Positions 28,649 through 37,497 of a DNA stretch of 64,000 nt are shown here, piece by piece; within the stretch, counting starts at the first letter, position 1; the number at the start of each line of letters is the position of its first letter. The DNA is from Sphingomonas sp. AR_OL41 (GTDB lineage Bacteria; Pseudomonadota; Alphaproteobacteria; Sphingomonadales; Sphingomonadaceae). The notes under the pieces were generated by a model. The model searched no databases. It saw only the letters and a list, made by a program, of their open reading frames with translations, and was not told the origin of the DNA. The translations under genes were made by a program, and so were the position numbers. Location: positions 1 through 64,000 of the forward strand of contig NZ_JARYTI010000023.1 in assembly GCF_029911635.1 (NCBI RefSeq), given 5' to 3'.

Positions 28649-30937
28649 ATGTCGAACGCCATTCTGGCGCACCGCCTGCTGGGCGGCGCGAGCGCGATCA
28701 TTCTGGCCACGCTATCGCTCGCCGCCGCGGCCGAGACGCGCGCTGCTCCAGCCGAGCCAGCCGCACCGGCGGCGGCACCGGCGGCGGACGATCCCCAGAA
28801 GATCGCCGAGGGCTCCGACATCATCGTCACCGCGACGCGCGCCAACGAGATAGCGCCGGTGACCGCCGCGCTTACGACGACGCAGCCCCAGTCGATCATC
28901 TCGCGCTCGTTCATCGAGGACTCGCTGCCGGCGACGTCCGACTTCAACCAGATCGCGCTGATCGGCCCCAGCGTCTCGGGCTATGGCAATGCCAATGGCC
29001 CGGGCCTGTCGGAGTCCAAGGCGCAGATCCGCGGCTTCCAGGACGGCGAATTCAACATCACCTATGATGGCGTACCGTTCGGCGACACCAACGACCCGAC
29101 GCACCACAGCAACACCTTCTTCCCATCGAACACGATCGAGACGCTGATCGTCGATCGCGGCCCCGGCAATGCCAGCCAGCTTGGCCAGGCGACGTTCGGT
29201 GGCAACATCAACCTGTTCTCGCGCGCGACGCGCGAAGATGCCGGCATCGAGCTCAAGGGCAGCTATGGCAGCTGGAACACCTGGCTACTGCGCGGCGTCG
29301 CGCAGAGCGGTGCGATCAAGCAGCTCGGCGGGGCCGAGATCGTGCTGAGCGCGCAGCACATCAAGTCCGACGGCGCGCGGACCTATAGTGGTTTCTCGTC
29401 GACCAACGTGTTCGGCAAGATCATGATCCCGATCGGCCCCGATGCCAAGCTGACGATCCTCGGCACCTATAACGAGAACAGCTTCAACCAGCCCGACAAG
29501 GATGGTGCCACGCTCGCGCAGGTCGCGCTGTACGGCAAATATTTCAGCCTCAACAACGACCCCAATTCGCAGAGCTATTACGGTTACAATTACACCCACA
29601 AGACGACCGATTTCGAGGTCGTCAAGTTCGAGGCCAATATCGCACCCAATTCGGTGCTCGAGAACCGCGCCTACACCTACAGCTATGACAACGAAACGCT
29701 GAGCGGCAGCGACGTGACGCTCTTCGCCACCGCAGACGCGGCGACGATCGCCAAGGCCAATCTCGTCAAGCTGACCTCGGGCTCGTCGGCCACCACGGTC
29801 GGCGTTCCGGGTTATACCAAGACCAACAAATATCGCGTTTATGGAGACATCGCCAAGACGCGGATCGATTTCGGCTTCGGCACGATCACTGCCGGCGCCT
29901 GGATCGAATGGACGCACACCTATCGCCAGCAGCGCGACGTCAACCTGCTGACCGGCGCACCCAATTATGCCGAAAAGGCCGCCGACCTGACGCTGGCGCC
30001 CCCGGGCACCGCCGCGACGCCGGCCAATATCAAGTTCGACCAGAATTCGAGCGGCAACCACACCGAGGAATTCGTCGAGCTCGAACTGCGGCCCATCGCC
30101 GGGCTGAAGATCACGCCGGGTTTCAAACATGTCGATTTCAATCGCCGGATCGACGCAGCGTACAACCAGACGACGCGTTTTCCCCAGCGGTTGAGCAATA
30201 CCTATACGGCGAACCTGCCGTTTGCGACGGTCAACTATGCGGTCAACGACAAGCTCGCGGTCTATGCGCAATATGCCCGCGGCTTCCTTGCGCCGCCGTT
30301 GAGCGTGCTGTACGTGGCCAGCCCGACCTTCTCGACGGTCCAGCCCGAGCGTTCAACCAACTACCAGGCCGGCGTGGTCTATCACGGCGGCAACCTCAGC
30401 ATCGACGCCGATGTCTACAAGATCGACTTCACCAACAAATTCGCGACCGATCCCTTGGCGCCGGCGAGCGAAGGCGTGGTCTACATCAACCAGGGCTCGG
30501 TGCAGTATAAGGGCATCGAGGGGCAGATCACCTATGCCTTCGGCCACGGCCTGGCGGTGTTCGCCAACGGCTCGCGCAACTACGCGAAGACCAACAATGC
30601 CGGCACGGCGCACCAGCAGGTCTCCAACGCGCCCGAATTCACCGCAGCCGGCGGCCTGCTCTACAAGCACGGCCCGATCCGCTTTTCGCTGATCGACAAA
30701 TATACCGGGCGGCAGTGGTTCGTCGACGGTGACGACAATTACCGCAGCAATGGTTACAACAGCGCCATCCTGTCGGCGCGCTACGACATCGGCCCGGTAC
30801 GGATCGGCGTCGAGGTCAACAACCTGTTCGACTCGCGCGCGGTCACCAATATCAACAAGGGCAAGACCGTGCCGTTCGACCAGTATTTCTATCAGACCGG
30901 GCGCTCGTTCACCGGCGACATCACGCTGACCTTCTGA
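28649..30937 (+). CDS. TonB-dependent outer-membrane receptor
   Basis: 762 residues: signal peptide (about 1-28), Ala/Pro linker, plug domain from about residue 60 (DIIVTATRAN, QIRGFQDGEFNITYDGVPFGD, VDRGPGNASQLGQATFGGNINL), then a 22-strand-type barrel ending in Phe (TGDITLTF). It imports a ligand across the outer membrane with TonB energy. Its stop overlaps the start of a secreted acid phosphatase by one base, which suggests a phosphorylated ligand or phosphate acquisition. The plug has PGNASQLGQATFGG in place of the usual GTLYGRNA-type block. Confidence 0.92.
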   Translation: MSNAILAHRLLGGASAIILATLSLAAAAETRAAPAEPAAPAAAPAADDPQKIAEGSDIIVTATRANEIAPVTAALTTTQPQSIISRSFIEDSLPATSDFNQIALIGPSVSGYGNANGPGLSESKAQIRGFQDGEFNITYDGVPFGDTNDPTHHSNTFFPSNTIETLIVDRGPGNASQLGQATFGGNINLFSRATREDAGIELKGSYGSWNTWLLRGVAQSGAIKQLGGAEIVLSAQHIKSDGARTYSGFSSTNVFGKIMIPIGPDAKLTILGTYNENSFNQPDKDGATLAQVALYGKYFSLNNDPNSQSYYGYNYTHKTTDFEVVKFEANIAPNSVLENRAYTYSYDNETLSGSDVTLFATADAATIAKANLVKLTSGSSATTVGVPGYTKTNKYRVYGDIAKTRIDFGFGTITAGAWIEWTHTYRQQRDVNLLTGAPNYAEKAADLTLAPPGTAATPANIKFDQNSSGNHTEEFVELELRPIAGLKITPGFKHVDFNRRIDAAYNQTTRFPQRLSNTYTANLPFATVNYAVNDKLAVYAQYARGFLAPPLSVLYVASPTFSTVQPERSTNYQAGVVYHGGNLSIDADVYKIDFTNKFATDPLAPASEGVVYINQGSVQYKGIEGQITYAFGHGLAVFANGSRNYAKTNNAGTAHQQVSNAPEFTAAGGLLYKHGPIRFSLIDKYTGRQWFVDGDDNYRSNGYNSAILSARYDIGPVRIGVEVNNLFDSRAVTNINKGKTVPFDQYFYQTGRSFTGDITLTF

Positions 30938-31626
30938 TGCTCGGCCTGTGGCTGGCGGCGGCGCTCGCCGCCGCCCCACCGGGGCAGCACGCCCCGGTGC
31001 TGCTGTCGCCCTCCGATCTCGACCCCGCGCTTGTGCTGCCCCCGCCGCCGGCGGCGGGCAGCGCGCAGGCGACGGCCGAGTTCGCCGAACTCCACGCCGC
31101 CGAGGCGGCGCGGACACCGACAGAGGAAGCCGATGCGCGCCTTGACGGCGATACCAAGAACGCGACGATCTTCGCGGTCGTCCTCGGCCCGCGCTTCGAT
31201 CTCGACAAATTGCCCGCGACGGCACGGCTGATGGCGCTGGTGCGGGCCAGTGAAAAGGCCATCGTCGATACCGGCAAGGACGAATTCAGGCGCCCGCGCC
31301 CCTATGCCGTCGAGCCGGGACTGAAGAGCTGCAAGCGCAACGAGGATCCGCTGTCGAGCTATCCCAGCGGCCATACCTCAATGGCCTTCTCGATGGGCGA
31401 GACGCTGGCACGGCTCGTGCCGGCTCAGGCCCCCGCGCTGCTCGCCCGCGCCGCGCGCTATGGCCAGAGCCGGATCGTGTGCGGCCAGCATTTCCGCAGC
31501 GACGTGAGCGCCGGGCACCTGCTCGGCGGGCTGATCGTCGAGCGGCTGATGACCAAGGCCGCATTCCAGGCCGCCTTTGCCGAAGCGCGCAGCGAGCTGA
31601 TCGCCGCCGGGATTGCCCAGCCCTGA
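30937..31626 (+). CDS. Class A acid phosphatase (PAP2 superfamily), exported
   Basis: 229 residues with an N-terminal signal peptide. The three PAP2 blocks are complete: K-x6-RP (KDEFRRPRP), PSGH (YPSGHTSMAF) and SR-x5-H-x3-D (SRIVCGQHFRSD). Such periplasmic enzymes strip phosphate from diverse organic phosphates. It shares one base with the stop of the TonB receptor gene, so the two work together, possibly under phosphate control. Confidence 0.93.
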   Translation: MLGLWLAAALAAAPPGQHAPVLLSPSDLDPALVLPPPPAAGSAQATAEFAELHAAEAARTPTEEADARLDGDTKNATIFAVVLGPRFDLDKLPATARLMALVRASEKAIVDTGKDEFRRPRPYAVEPGLKSCKRNEDPLSSYPSGHTSMAFSMGETLARLVPAQAPALLARAARYGQSRIVCGQHFRSDVSAGHLLGGLIVERLMTKAAFQAAFAEARSELIAAGIAQP

Positions 31627-31720
31627 TCGGACCACCGGCGCCGTGACCAACTGGCCGGTCCATTGTCTTTCATCACCCGCAGGTTAGGCTGCTCTAGCGC
31701 AGGTTTCTCGGGGGGCGAAG

Positions 31721-34700
31721 ATGATCCGGCTTATGCTGACGGTGATGGCCGCGATGCTATGCATCGGAACGGCTCATGCCGACGATGCGCTGCACGTCGG
31801 CGCGGCACCGGCCTGGGTGACGCCGCTCTCGGCACCCGTCGGGAAGCCGGCGGACGGCGCGGTGACGGCGCGACTGATCGATTGTCAGGTGCGCTTCGAC
31901 GAACGCGGCACGCATACTTTCTACCGCCAGATCACGCGCATCAACGCACCGGAAGGGCTGCTCGCGATGGGCAATGTCGGGCTTGCCTGGCAACCGGCGT
32001 TCGGCGGCGTCACCGTTCACCGCGTCACCATCCATCGCGGCACCCAGGCGATCGACGTGCTGGGCGACGGCAAGGGCTTCCAGATCCTGCGGCGCGAGGC
32101 GGGACTCGAGTCGCTCATGATCACCGGCGTCCTCACCGCCATCCTGCAGGTCCCCGATCTGCATGTCGGCGACGAACTCGAAGTCTCCTATACGATCGAC
32201 GAAGCCAATCCGGTGCTCGGCGGCCATATCGAAGAGTCGGCGCCGTTGACCAAGATGCCGTCGACCGACCGGATGTCGCTGCGCTATTCCTGGCCCGTTG
32301 CCCGTCCGGTCAGATGGGCGGCGGGTCCGCTGGCGCCGAAGGGCGTGCTGACGCGACAGGACGGCTGGCAGATGCTGACGCTGGCGCAGGATGGCTGGAC
32401 GACGCCGGCGCTTCCCAACGGTGCGCCGGGCCGCTTCGCCAATGGCGGGCTGCTGCAAATCGCGGACTTCACTGATTGGGGCCAAGTCGCCGAGGTCATG
32501 CGGCCGTTATACCGCAAGGCGACGACGGTCGCGCCCGACTCGCCGGTGATGGTCGAGGCGAAGCGGATCGCGGCGCTGTCGGCCGATCCCAAGGTGCGCG
32601 CCAGTGAGGCGTTGCGGGTGGTGCAGTCGCAAGTGCGCTACATCGCGCGCGTCGACGGGCTGGGCAATTACACGCCGGAAAGTGCCGACACCGTCTGGTC
32701 GGGCAAAAGCGGCGACTGCAAGGGTAAGACGGTGCTGCTGCTCGCCCTGTTGCGCGAACTGGGGATCGACGCCGAGCCGGCGCTCGTCTCGGCGACCGAT
32801 GGCGACGGGCTCGATGCTTCGCTGCCGATGCCGGGCCGGTTCAACCACGTGATCGCGCGTGCCGTTATCGGCGACAAGGTCTATTGGCTCGACGGCACCC
32901 GCCTCGGCGACCGTGGCATCGATGCACTCGCCGTGCCGGACTTCAAATGGGCGCTGCCGATCGACGCGGCCCGACCCGCGCTCGCCGCGCTGGTGGCGAC
33001 CGAACCGAGCCTGCCCGACACCGAATATCGCCTGACGCTCGACGCGCGCGACGGCCTGGCCAAGCCCGCCAAGGCCAGCGGCTCGGTCACCTTTCGCGGC
33101 GACACCGGCAGCAAGATGCGCGTGTCGCTGTCCTTCGTCACTGCGGCACAGCGCGACGAGATCATGCGCAAGACCTGGCGCGACCGCTACAACTGGATCG
33201 ACCTCGACACCGTCAGCTATGCGGTCGACGAGCAGACCGGCGACGTCAGCATGTCCTTCACCGGCAAGGCCCGGATGACGTGGGAAAAGGGCGGACTCGA
33301 TTCGGCGCAGCGTTACGAGGCCGATTACGCGCGACTGGGCCGCGACATCGCGCCGAAGCGCGAACACGACGCCGATGCCGCACCGGTCGCGATTGATGGC
33401 GATTATTCGCTCTCGCGCGAAACAATCCTGCTGCCCGATGGTGGCAAGGGCTTTCTGATTGAAGGCGATCCTTTCGACAAGACCGTCGGCGGGGTGCATT
33501 ATGTCCGCACCGTCGCGCTGAAGGACGGCCGCTTCGAGATGAGCGCGGCGAGCAGCAACCGACCGTTCGAGGTGAGCTATGCGGCGGCCAAGGATGCCGA
33601 CAAGCTGACCGACGGGCTGTTCGCGCGACAGCTCTTCATTCGTGCGCCGGCCGATTACGAAACCGGCGGCGCCCCCGCGGCGACCGTGGCGGCCAGCAGC
33701 GAGCCGGCGACCGATGCCAGCCTCACCGAGATCAACCGCCTGGCGGTGGCGGGCAAGAATGACGACGCGCTCAAGCTGATCGACCGCCGGATCACCGGCG
33801 GCGAGCACGGCGCGGCGCTGTTGGCGATGCGCGGCCAGGTGCTCGTCCGCCTCGGTCGAACCAGGGATGCCGGGATCGCCTTTGACGAATCGCTCGCCGC
33901 GGATCGTCGCGAGCCAGTCGCGATCCTCGGCAAGGCGCAGATGCTGGTCGATGCCGGCCGGCTCGAGGATGCGCTGATCCTTTACGACCGGATCATCCTG
34001 CTGCGACCCGAGGCGGTCGAAAATTATCGCAAGCGCGGCGAGGTCCGCTTCGACCTCGGCGACGCCGCCGGCGCGATGTCCGACGCGCGCATCGTGTTGA
34101 CCCGCAAGCCCGACGATTATTGGGCGTATGATGTCTGCGCGCAGCTGCTGCTCGAACAGGGCAAGCCGGGTGACGCCATCGATCAGGCGCGCGCGCTGGT
34201 GCGGCTCCAGCCCGACGATGCCGATGCGCACGCTTTGCTGGGCCGTGTCCTCGTCGCGGCCGGGCAACGGCGCGAGGCGGCGACCGAGCTCGAGCGCTCG
34301 ATCGCGATCGCGCCGAGCATCGGCGCCTACTATACCCGGCTGAGCTATGATCTCGGCGACGACAAGAATCGGCTGGCCGACATGCTGGCGCTGATCAAAC
34401 TCGCGCCGGCGTACGATGTGCCCGCACCGGCGCTGCGCCGCCTGCTCGTCGATAAGGCATCACGGACGGCGATCGTCGCGGCATATGATGCAGCGCTCGA
34501 CGCGAGCGGTGGCAATGACGGCGTCGCCAACGAACGCGACCTGATGCTGGCGATTGGCGGCGACCCCAAAGCCTATGTCGCGCGCGGCGATGCGCAGCTC
34601 GCCAAGGCGCCCGACGATGCCGACAGCCTCAACGACGCCTGCTGGCGACACGCGACCTTCCGGGTCGCGCTCGAGACAGCCGCCGCGCAATGCGACAAGG

Positions 34701-34960
34701 CGGTCGCCAAACAGCCCAATGCGATGATCCTCGACAGCCGCGGCCTGGTCTGGCTGCAGCGCGGCGATTGGGCAAAGGCGGCCGAGGATTATGGCAGCGC
34801 CATCGCGCTGCGACCGCGCAATGCGAGCAGCATTTACGGTCGCGGGCTGGCGCGTGCGCGTCTCGGCCAGGCGGCCGACAGCAAGGCGGACATCGCCGCC
34901 GCGCTGCGCATCGACCCGAGCATCGCGCAAGTCTATGCCGGCTATGGGTTGAAGCCGTAA
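31721..34960 (+). CDS. Exported DUF3857/transglutaminase-like protein with TPR repeats
   Basis: 1079 residues. Signal peptide 1-20; DUF3857 at about 50-220; transglutaminase-like core with catalytic Cys in KSGDCKGKTVLLLALL, His in FNHVIARAV and Asp in VYWLDGTRLG; a beta-rich linker; then about ten TPR units from residue 665 to the end. Proteins of this architecture are periplasmic and common in Bacteroidetes and sphingomonads; their reaction is not known. It stands alone with 94 bp upstream of its start and nothing co-transcribed in an obvious way. Confidence 0.88.
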   Translation: MIRLMLTVMAAMLCIGTAHADDALHVGAAPAWVTPLSAPVGKPADGAVTARLIDCQVRFDERGTHTFYRQITRINAPEGLLAMGNVGLAWQPAFGGVTVHRVTIHRGTQAIDVLGDGKGFQILRREAGLESLMITGVLTAILQVPDLHVGDELEVSYTIDEANPVLGGHIEESAPLTKMPSTDRMSLRYSWPVARPVRWAAGPLAPKGVLTRQDGWQMLTLAQDGWTTPALPNGAPGRFANGGLLQIADFTDWGQVAEVMRPLYRKATTVAPDSPVMVEAKRIAALSADPKVRASEALRVVQSQVRYIARVDGLGNYTPESADTVWSGKSGDCKGKTVLLLALLRELGIDAEPALVSATDGDGLDASLPMPGRFNHVIARAVIGDKVYWLDGTRLGDRGIDALAVPDFKWALPIDAARPALAALVATEPSLPDTEYRLTLDARDGLAKPAKASGSVTFRGDTGSKMRVSLSFVTAAQRDEIMRKTWRDRYNWIDLDTVSYAVDEQTGDVSMSFTGKARMTWEKGGLDSAQRYEADYARLGRDIAPKREHDADAAPVAIDGDYSLSRETILLPDGGKGFLIEGDPFDKTVGGVHYVRTVALKDGRFEMSAASSNRPFEVSYAAAKDADKLTDGLFARQLFIRAPADYETGGAPAATVAASSEPATDASLTEINRLAVAGKNDDALKLIDRRITGGEHGAALLAMRGQVLVRLGRTRDAGIAFDESLAADRREPVAILGKAQMLVDAGRLEDALILYDRIILLRPEAVENYRKRGEVRFDLGDAAGAMSDARIVLTRKPDDYWAYDVCAQLLLEQGKPGDAIDQARALVRLQPDDADAHALLGRVLVAAGQRREAATELERSIAIAPSIGAYYTRLSYDLGDDKNRLADMLALIKLAPAYDVPAPALRRLLVDKASRTAIVAAYDAALDASGGNDGVANERDLMLAIGGDPKAYVARGDAQLAKAPDDADSLNDACWRHATFRVALETAAAQCDKAVAKQPNAMILDSRGLVWLQRGDWAKAAEDYGSAIALRPRNASSIYGRGLARARLGQAADSKADIAAALRIDPSIAQVYAGYGLKP

Positions 34961-35052
34961 CTCCGCCAGTCCGGCGGCTATTCGCCTTTAGCGCTTGGCA
35001 TCCTGCCGCCGATGCCGGTAACGCGCCGACAGAGTTTTTGGGAGCAGGACCA

Positions 35053-35781
35053 GTGACCGCGATCGGTATCTTCGGCAGCGCTGGGCGGATGGGCCAGGCG
35101 ATTGCCGCCGCGATCCCCGATCTCGGGGCGACGCTGGCCGGCGGGATCGACGCCGGCGGCGACCCCGCCACGCTCGCCGGAGTAGCCGATGTGCTGGTCG
35201 ACTTCACCTCGCCTACGGCACTCGCGGCAAACCTTGCCGCGGCGCGTGCCGCCGGTACGCCGATCGTGATCGGCACGACCGGGCTGCACGCCCATCACCA
35301 TGCGCTGATCGACGCGGCGGCGGTCGACATCGCCGTGTTGCAGACCGGCAATACCTCGCTTGGCGTCACCCTGCTCGCCCGTCTGGTGCGCGAGGCAGCG
35401 GAGAAGCTAGGCCCCGACTGGGACATCGAGATCGTCGAGATGCACCACCGCCACAAGGTCGATGCGCCGTCGGGCACTGCGCTGCTACTCGGCGAGGCGG
35501 CGGCGGCGGGGCGCAACACGACGCTCGCAGAGGTGCGCGTCAGCGACCGCGCCGGGCTGACCGGGGCGCGCAGCGAAGGCACGATCGGCTTCGCCTCGCT
35601 GCGCGGCGGATCGGTGGTCGGCGACCATCAGGTAATCTTCGCCGGCCAAGGCGAGCGGATCGAGCTGGGCCATCGCGGCGACGACCGCTCGATCTTCGCG
35701 CGCGGCGCGGTGACCGCGGCGCTATGGCTCGCCGGCAAGCCCGCCGGGCGCTACGCGATGAGCGAGGTACTCGGCCTGTGA
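35053..35781 (+). CDS. dapB: 4-hydroxy-tetrahydrodipicolinate reductase
   Basis: 242 residues from GTG 35053, which has ggagcagg eight bases ahead; the frame is open upstream but overlaps the previous gene. It reduces HTPA with NAD(P)H in lysine/diaminopimelate synthesis. The NAD motif is GIFGSAGRMGQ; the active-site block is EIVEMHHRHKVDAPSGTA with catalytic His and Lys; GTTG is also present. It overlaps nth by 4 bp (gtga). Confidence 0.96.
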   Translation: MTAIGIFGSAGRMGQAIAAAIPDLGATLAGGIDAGGDPATLAGVADVLVDFTSPTALAANLAAARAAGTPIVIGTTGLHAHHHALIDAAAVDIAVLQTGNTSLGVTLLARLVREAAEKLGPDWDIEIVEMHHRHKVDAPSGTALLLGEAAAAGRNTTLAEVRVSDRAGLTGARSEGTIGFASLRGGSVVGDHQVIFAGQGERIELGHRGDDRSIFARGAVTAALWLAGKPAGRYAMSEVLGL

Positions 35782-36428
35782 ACAAGGCCGACATCGTCGA
35801 CTTCTTCTCGCGCCTTGCCGCCGACAATCCCCATCCCGAGACCGAACTCGAATCGGTCAACAACTATACCTTGCTGGTCGCGGTCGTGCTGTCGGCGCAG
35901 GCGACCGATATCGGCGTCAACAAGGCGACGCGGGCATTGTTCGCACAGGTCACCACGCCCGAGGCGATGGTCGCGCTGGGCGAGGCGGGGCTGAAGGAAC
36001 ACATCAAGACGATCGGCCTGTTCAACGCCAAGGCGAAGAACGTCATCGCGCTGAGCGAGGCGCTGATCGCCGAGCATGGCAGCGAGGTACCGGCGGATCG
36101 CGACGCGCTGGAAAAGCTGCCCGGCGTCGGGCGCAAGACCGCCAATGTCGTGATGAACGTCGCGTTCGGCGCCGAGACCTTCGCGGTCGACACGCACCTG
36201 TTCCGCGTCGGCAACCGTACCGGGCTGGCGCGCGGCAAAACGCCGCTGGCGGTCGAGCTCAAGCTCGACAAGGCCGTGCCGCAGCCCTTCCGCCTGCACG
36301 CGCACCATTGGCTGATCCTGCACGGGCGCTATGTCTGCAAGGCGCGGCGACCGGAATGCTGGCGGTGCGTCGTTTGCGACCTTTGTGCGTTCAAGCCCAA
36401 GACGCCCGCCCCAGCCAAGAAGGAGTGA
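35778..36428 (+). CDS. nth: Endonuclease III
   Basis: 216 residues from GTG 35778, overlapping the dapB stop. A base-excision glycosylase/AP lyase for oxidised pyrimidines. The helix-hairpin-helix LPGVGRKTANVV holds the catalytic Lys, and the Asp is in AVDTHLFRV. The [4Fe-4S] cysteines follow C-x6-C-x2-C-x5-C (CKARRPECWRCVVCDLC), with one extra Cys inside the last spacer. Confidence 0.96.
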   Translation: MNKADIVDFFSRLAADNPHPETELESVNNYTLLVAVVLSAQATDIGVNKATRALFAQVTTPEAMVALGEAGLKEHIKTIGLFNAKAKNVIALSEALIAEHGSEVPADRDALEKLPGVGRKTANVVMNVAFGAETFAVDTHLFRVGNRTGLARGKTPLAVELKLDKAVPQPFRLHAHHWLILHGRYVCKARRPECWRCVVCDLCAFKPKTPAPAKKE

Positions 36429-36432
36429 TCCG

Positions 36433-36807
36433 ATGCGCCCGCTCTTCGCCCTGACCCTCGCCGCGACCCTCGTCACCGCCCCCGCCCTGGCGCGCGATGC
36501 CCGCAAGATCCCGGAGGCGACGCCGACCGGCCCGGCGGTGTCGTGCATTCCGCTGAGCGGCATCCGCGCCAGCCATGTCCGCAGCGACCAGATCATCGAT
36601 TTCGAGATGAACGGCCGCGACAAGGTCTATCGCAACACCCTGCCCGCTCCGTGCCCCAGCCTCGGCTTCGAGGAGCATTTCAGCTACGAGACCTCGCTCA
36701 GCCAGCTTTGCTCGACCGACATCATCAATGTATTCACTACCAGCCCGCCAATGCGCGGCCCGAGTTGCGGCCTCGGCCAGTTCCAGCCGGTGACGCTGGC
36801 ACACTGA
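36433..36807 (+). CDS. Small secreted protein, possibly DUF6491
   Basis: 124 residues from ATG 36433, with aaggag ten bases ahead. A signal peptide ends near ALA-RDA (residue 20). The mature part has four Cys (CIPLSG, PAPCPSLGF, QLCSTDI, PSCGLG), which suggests disulfides in the periplasm. The pattern CIPLSGIRASHVRSDQ and C..L resembles the DUF6491 family of sphingomonads; this is from memory and uncertain. It is co-transcribed with nth at 4 bp. Confidence 0.7.
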   Translation: MRPLFALTLAATLVTAPALARDARKIPEATPTGPAVSCIPLSGIRASHVRSDQIIDFEMNGRDKVYRNTLPAPCPSLGFEEHFSYETSLSQLCSTDIINVFTTSPPMRGPSCGLGQFQPVTLAH

Positions 36808-36860
36808 CACGAGGAAAGCGCTGGCGGGGTCGAAAAGCCTCTGCTAGTCGCTGCTGGCAG

Positions 36861-36937
<77 letters not shown>

Positions 36938-37497
36938 TAAAATCAATGACTAAGTTGGATGCGGCGGTCCCCGTACGGAAAATGTACGGAAAACAACATC
37001 GGACAAAATGCGATTAAATCAACTCGGGCCAGGACGATTCGTCGGGCGGTGCCGGGTGGAACTCATGCGCGATATGCCCTCGCGCAGAGATCGAATACGG
37101 ATTCGCGGGAGGAATGCCAAAATATTAACGACGGGATTGATTTAAAACGGTATATTCTTTTCAAATCCTGAGCTACCCCACATTTCTCCCCACACCGCGC
37201 ATGATATTTCCCGGGCTTGGGTGGGGCATAACGACAGGTTCGCCACCTGTTTTTTTGGAGATAATCCTGTCACCAGTGATCTCCGAAAGCTGCGCGCCGG
37301 GGTCGTGTCCGGGGTGGTGGTGCAGCTTGTCGGTAGCGGGACCGGACGCGCGCTTTCCGATGGCGCTGTAGCGGCCGGTCAGCTTCGCGGGTGGTCATAC
37401 CGGTGTCAGGTCAAGTACCGACCTGCTCTCCTCTTCAGAATGCCTATCGAAGCAGCAATCAAAGCCGACGCCTACACCCACCCGCGCACAGGTCTCA
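36938..37497. other. AT-richer junction region between tRNA-Arg and the catabolic island
   Basis: 560 bp without a credible gene. It begins with an AT-rich tract and a short tandem motif (gtacggaaaat, gtacggaaaa at 36974-36992), the sort of sequence found next to tRNA-targeting integrase genes, but no integrase frame remains. The part from 37150 to 37250 is also low in GC. It probably marks the left end of an inserted element. Confidence 0.5.

Noticed and set aside
37257..37370. Stretch faintly like the start of an IS66-type transposase helper gene (gatctccgaaagctgcgcgccgg)
   Set aside because: The similarity breaks after about 30 bases, no frame continues, and no inverted repeats or second transposase gene are present. 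It could be a decayed remnant but is not supported.
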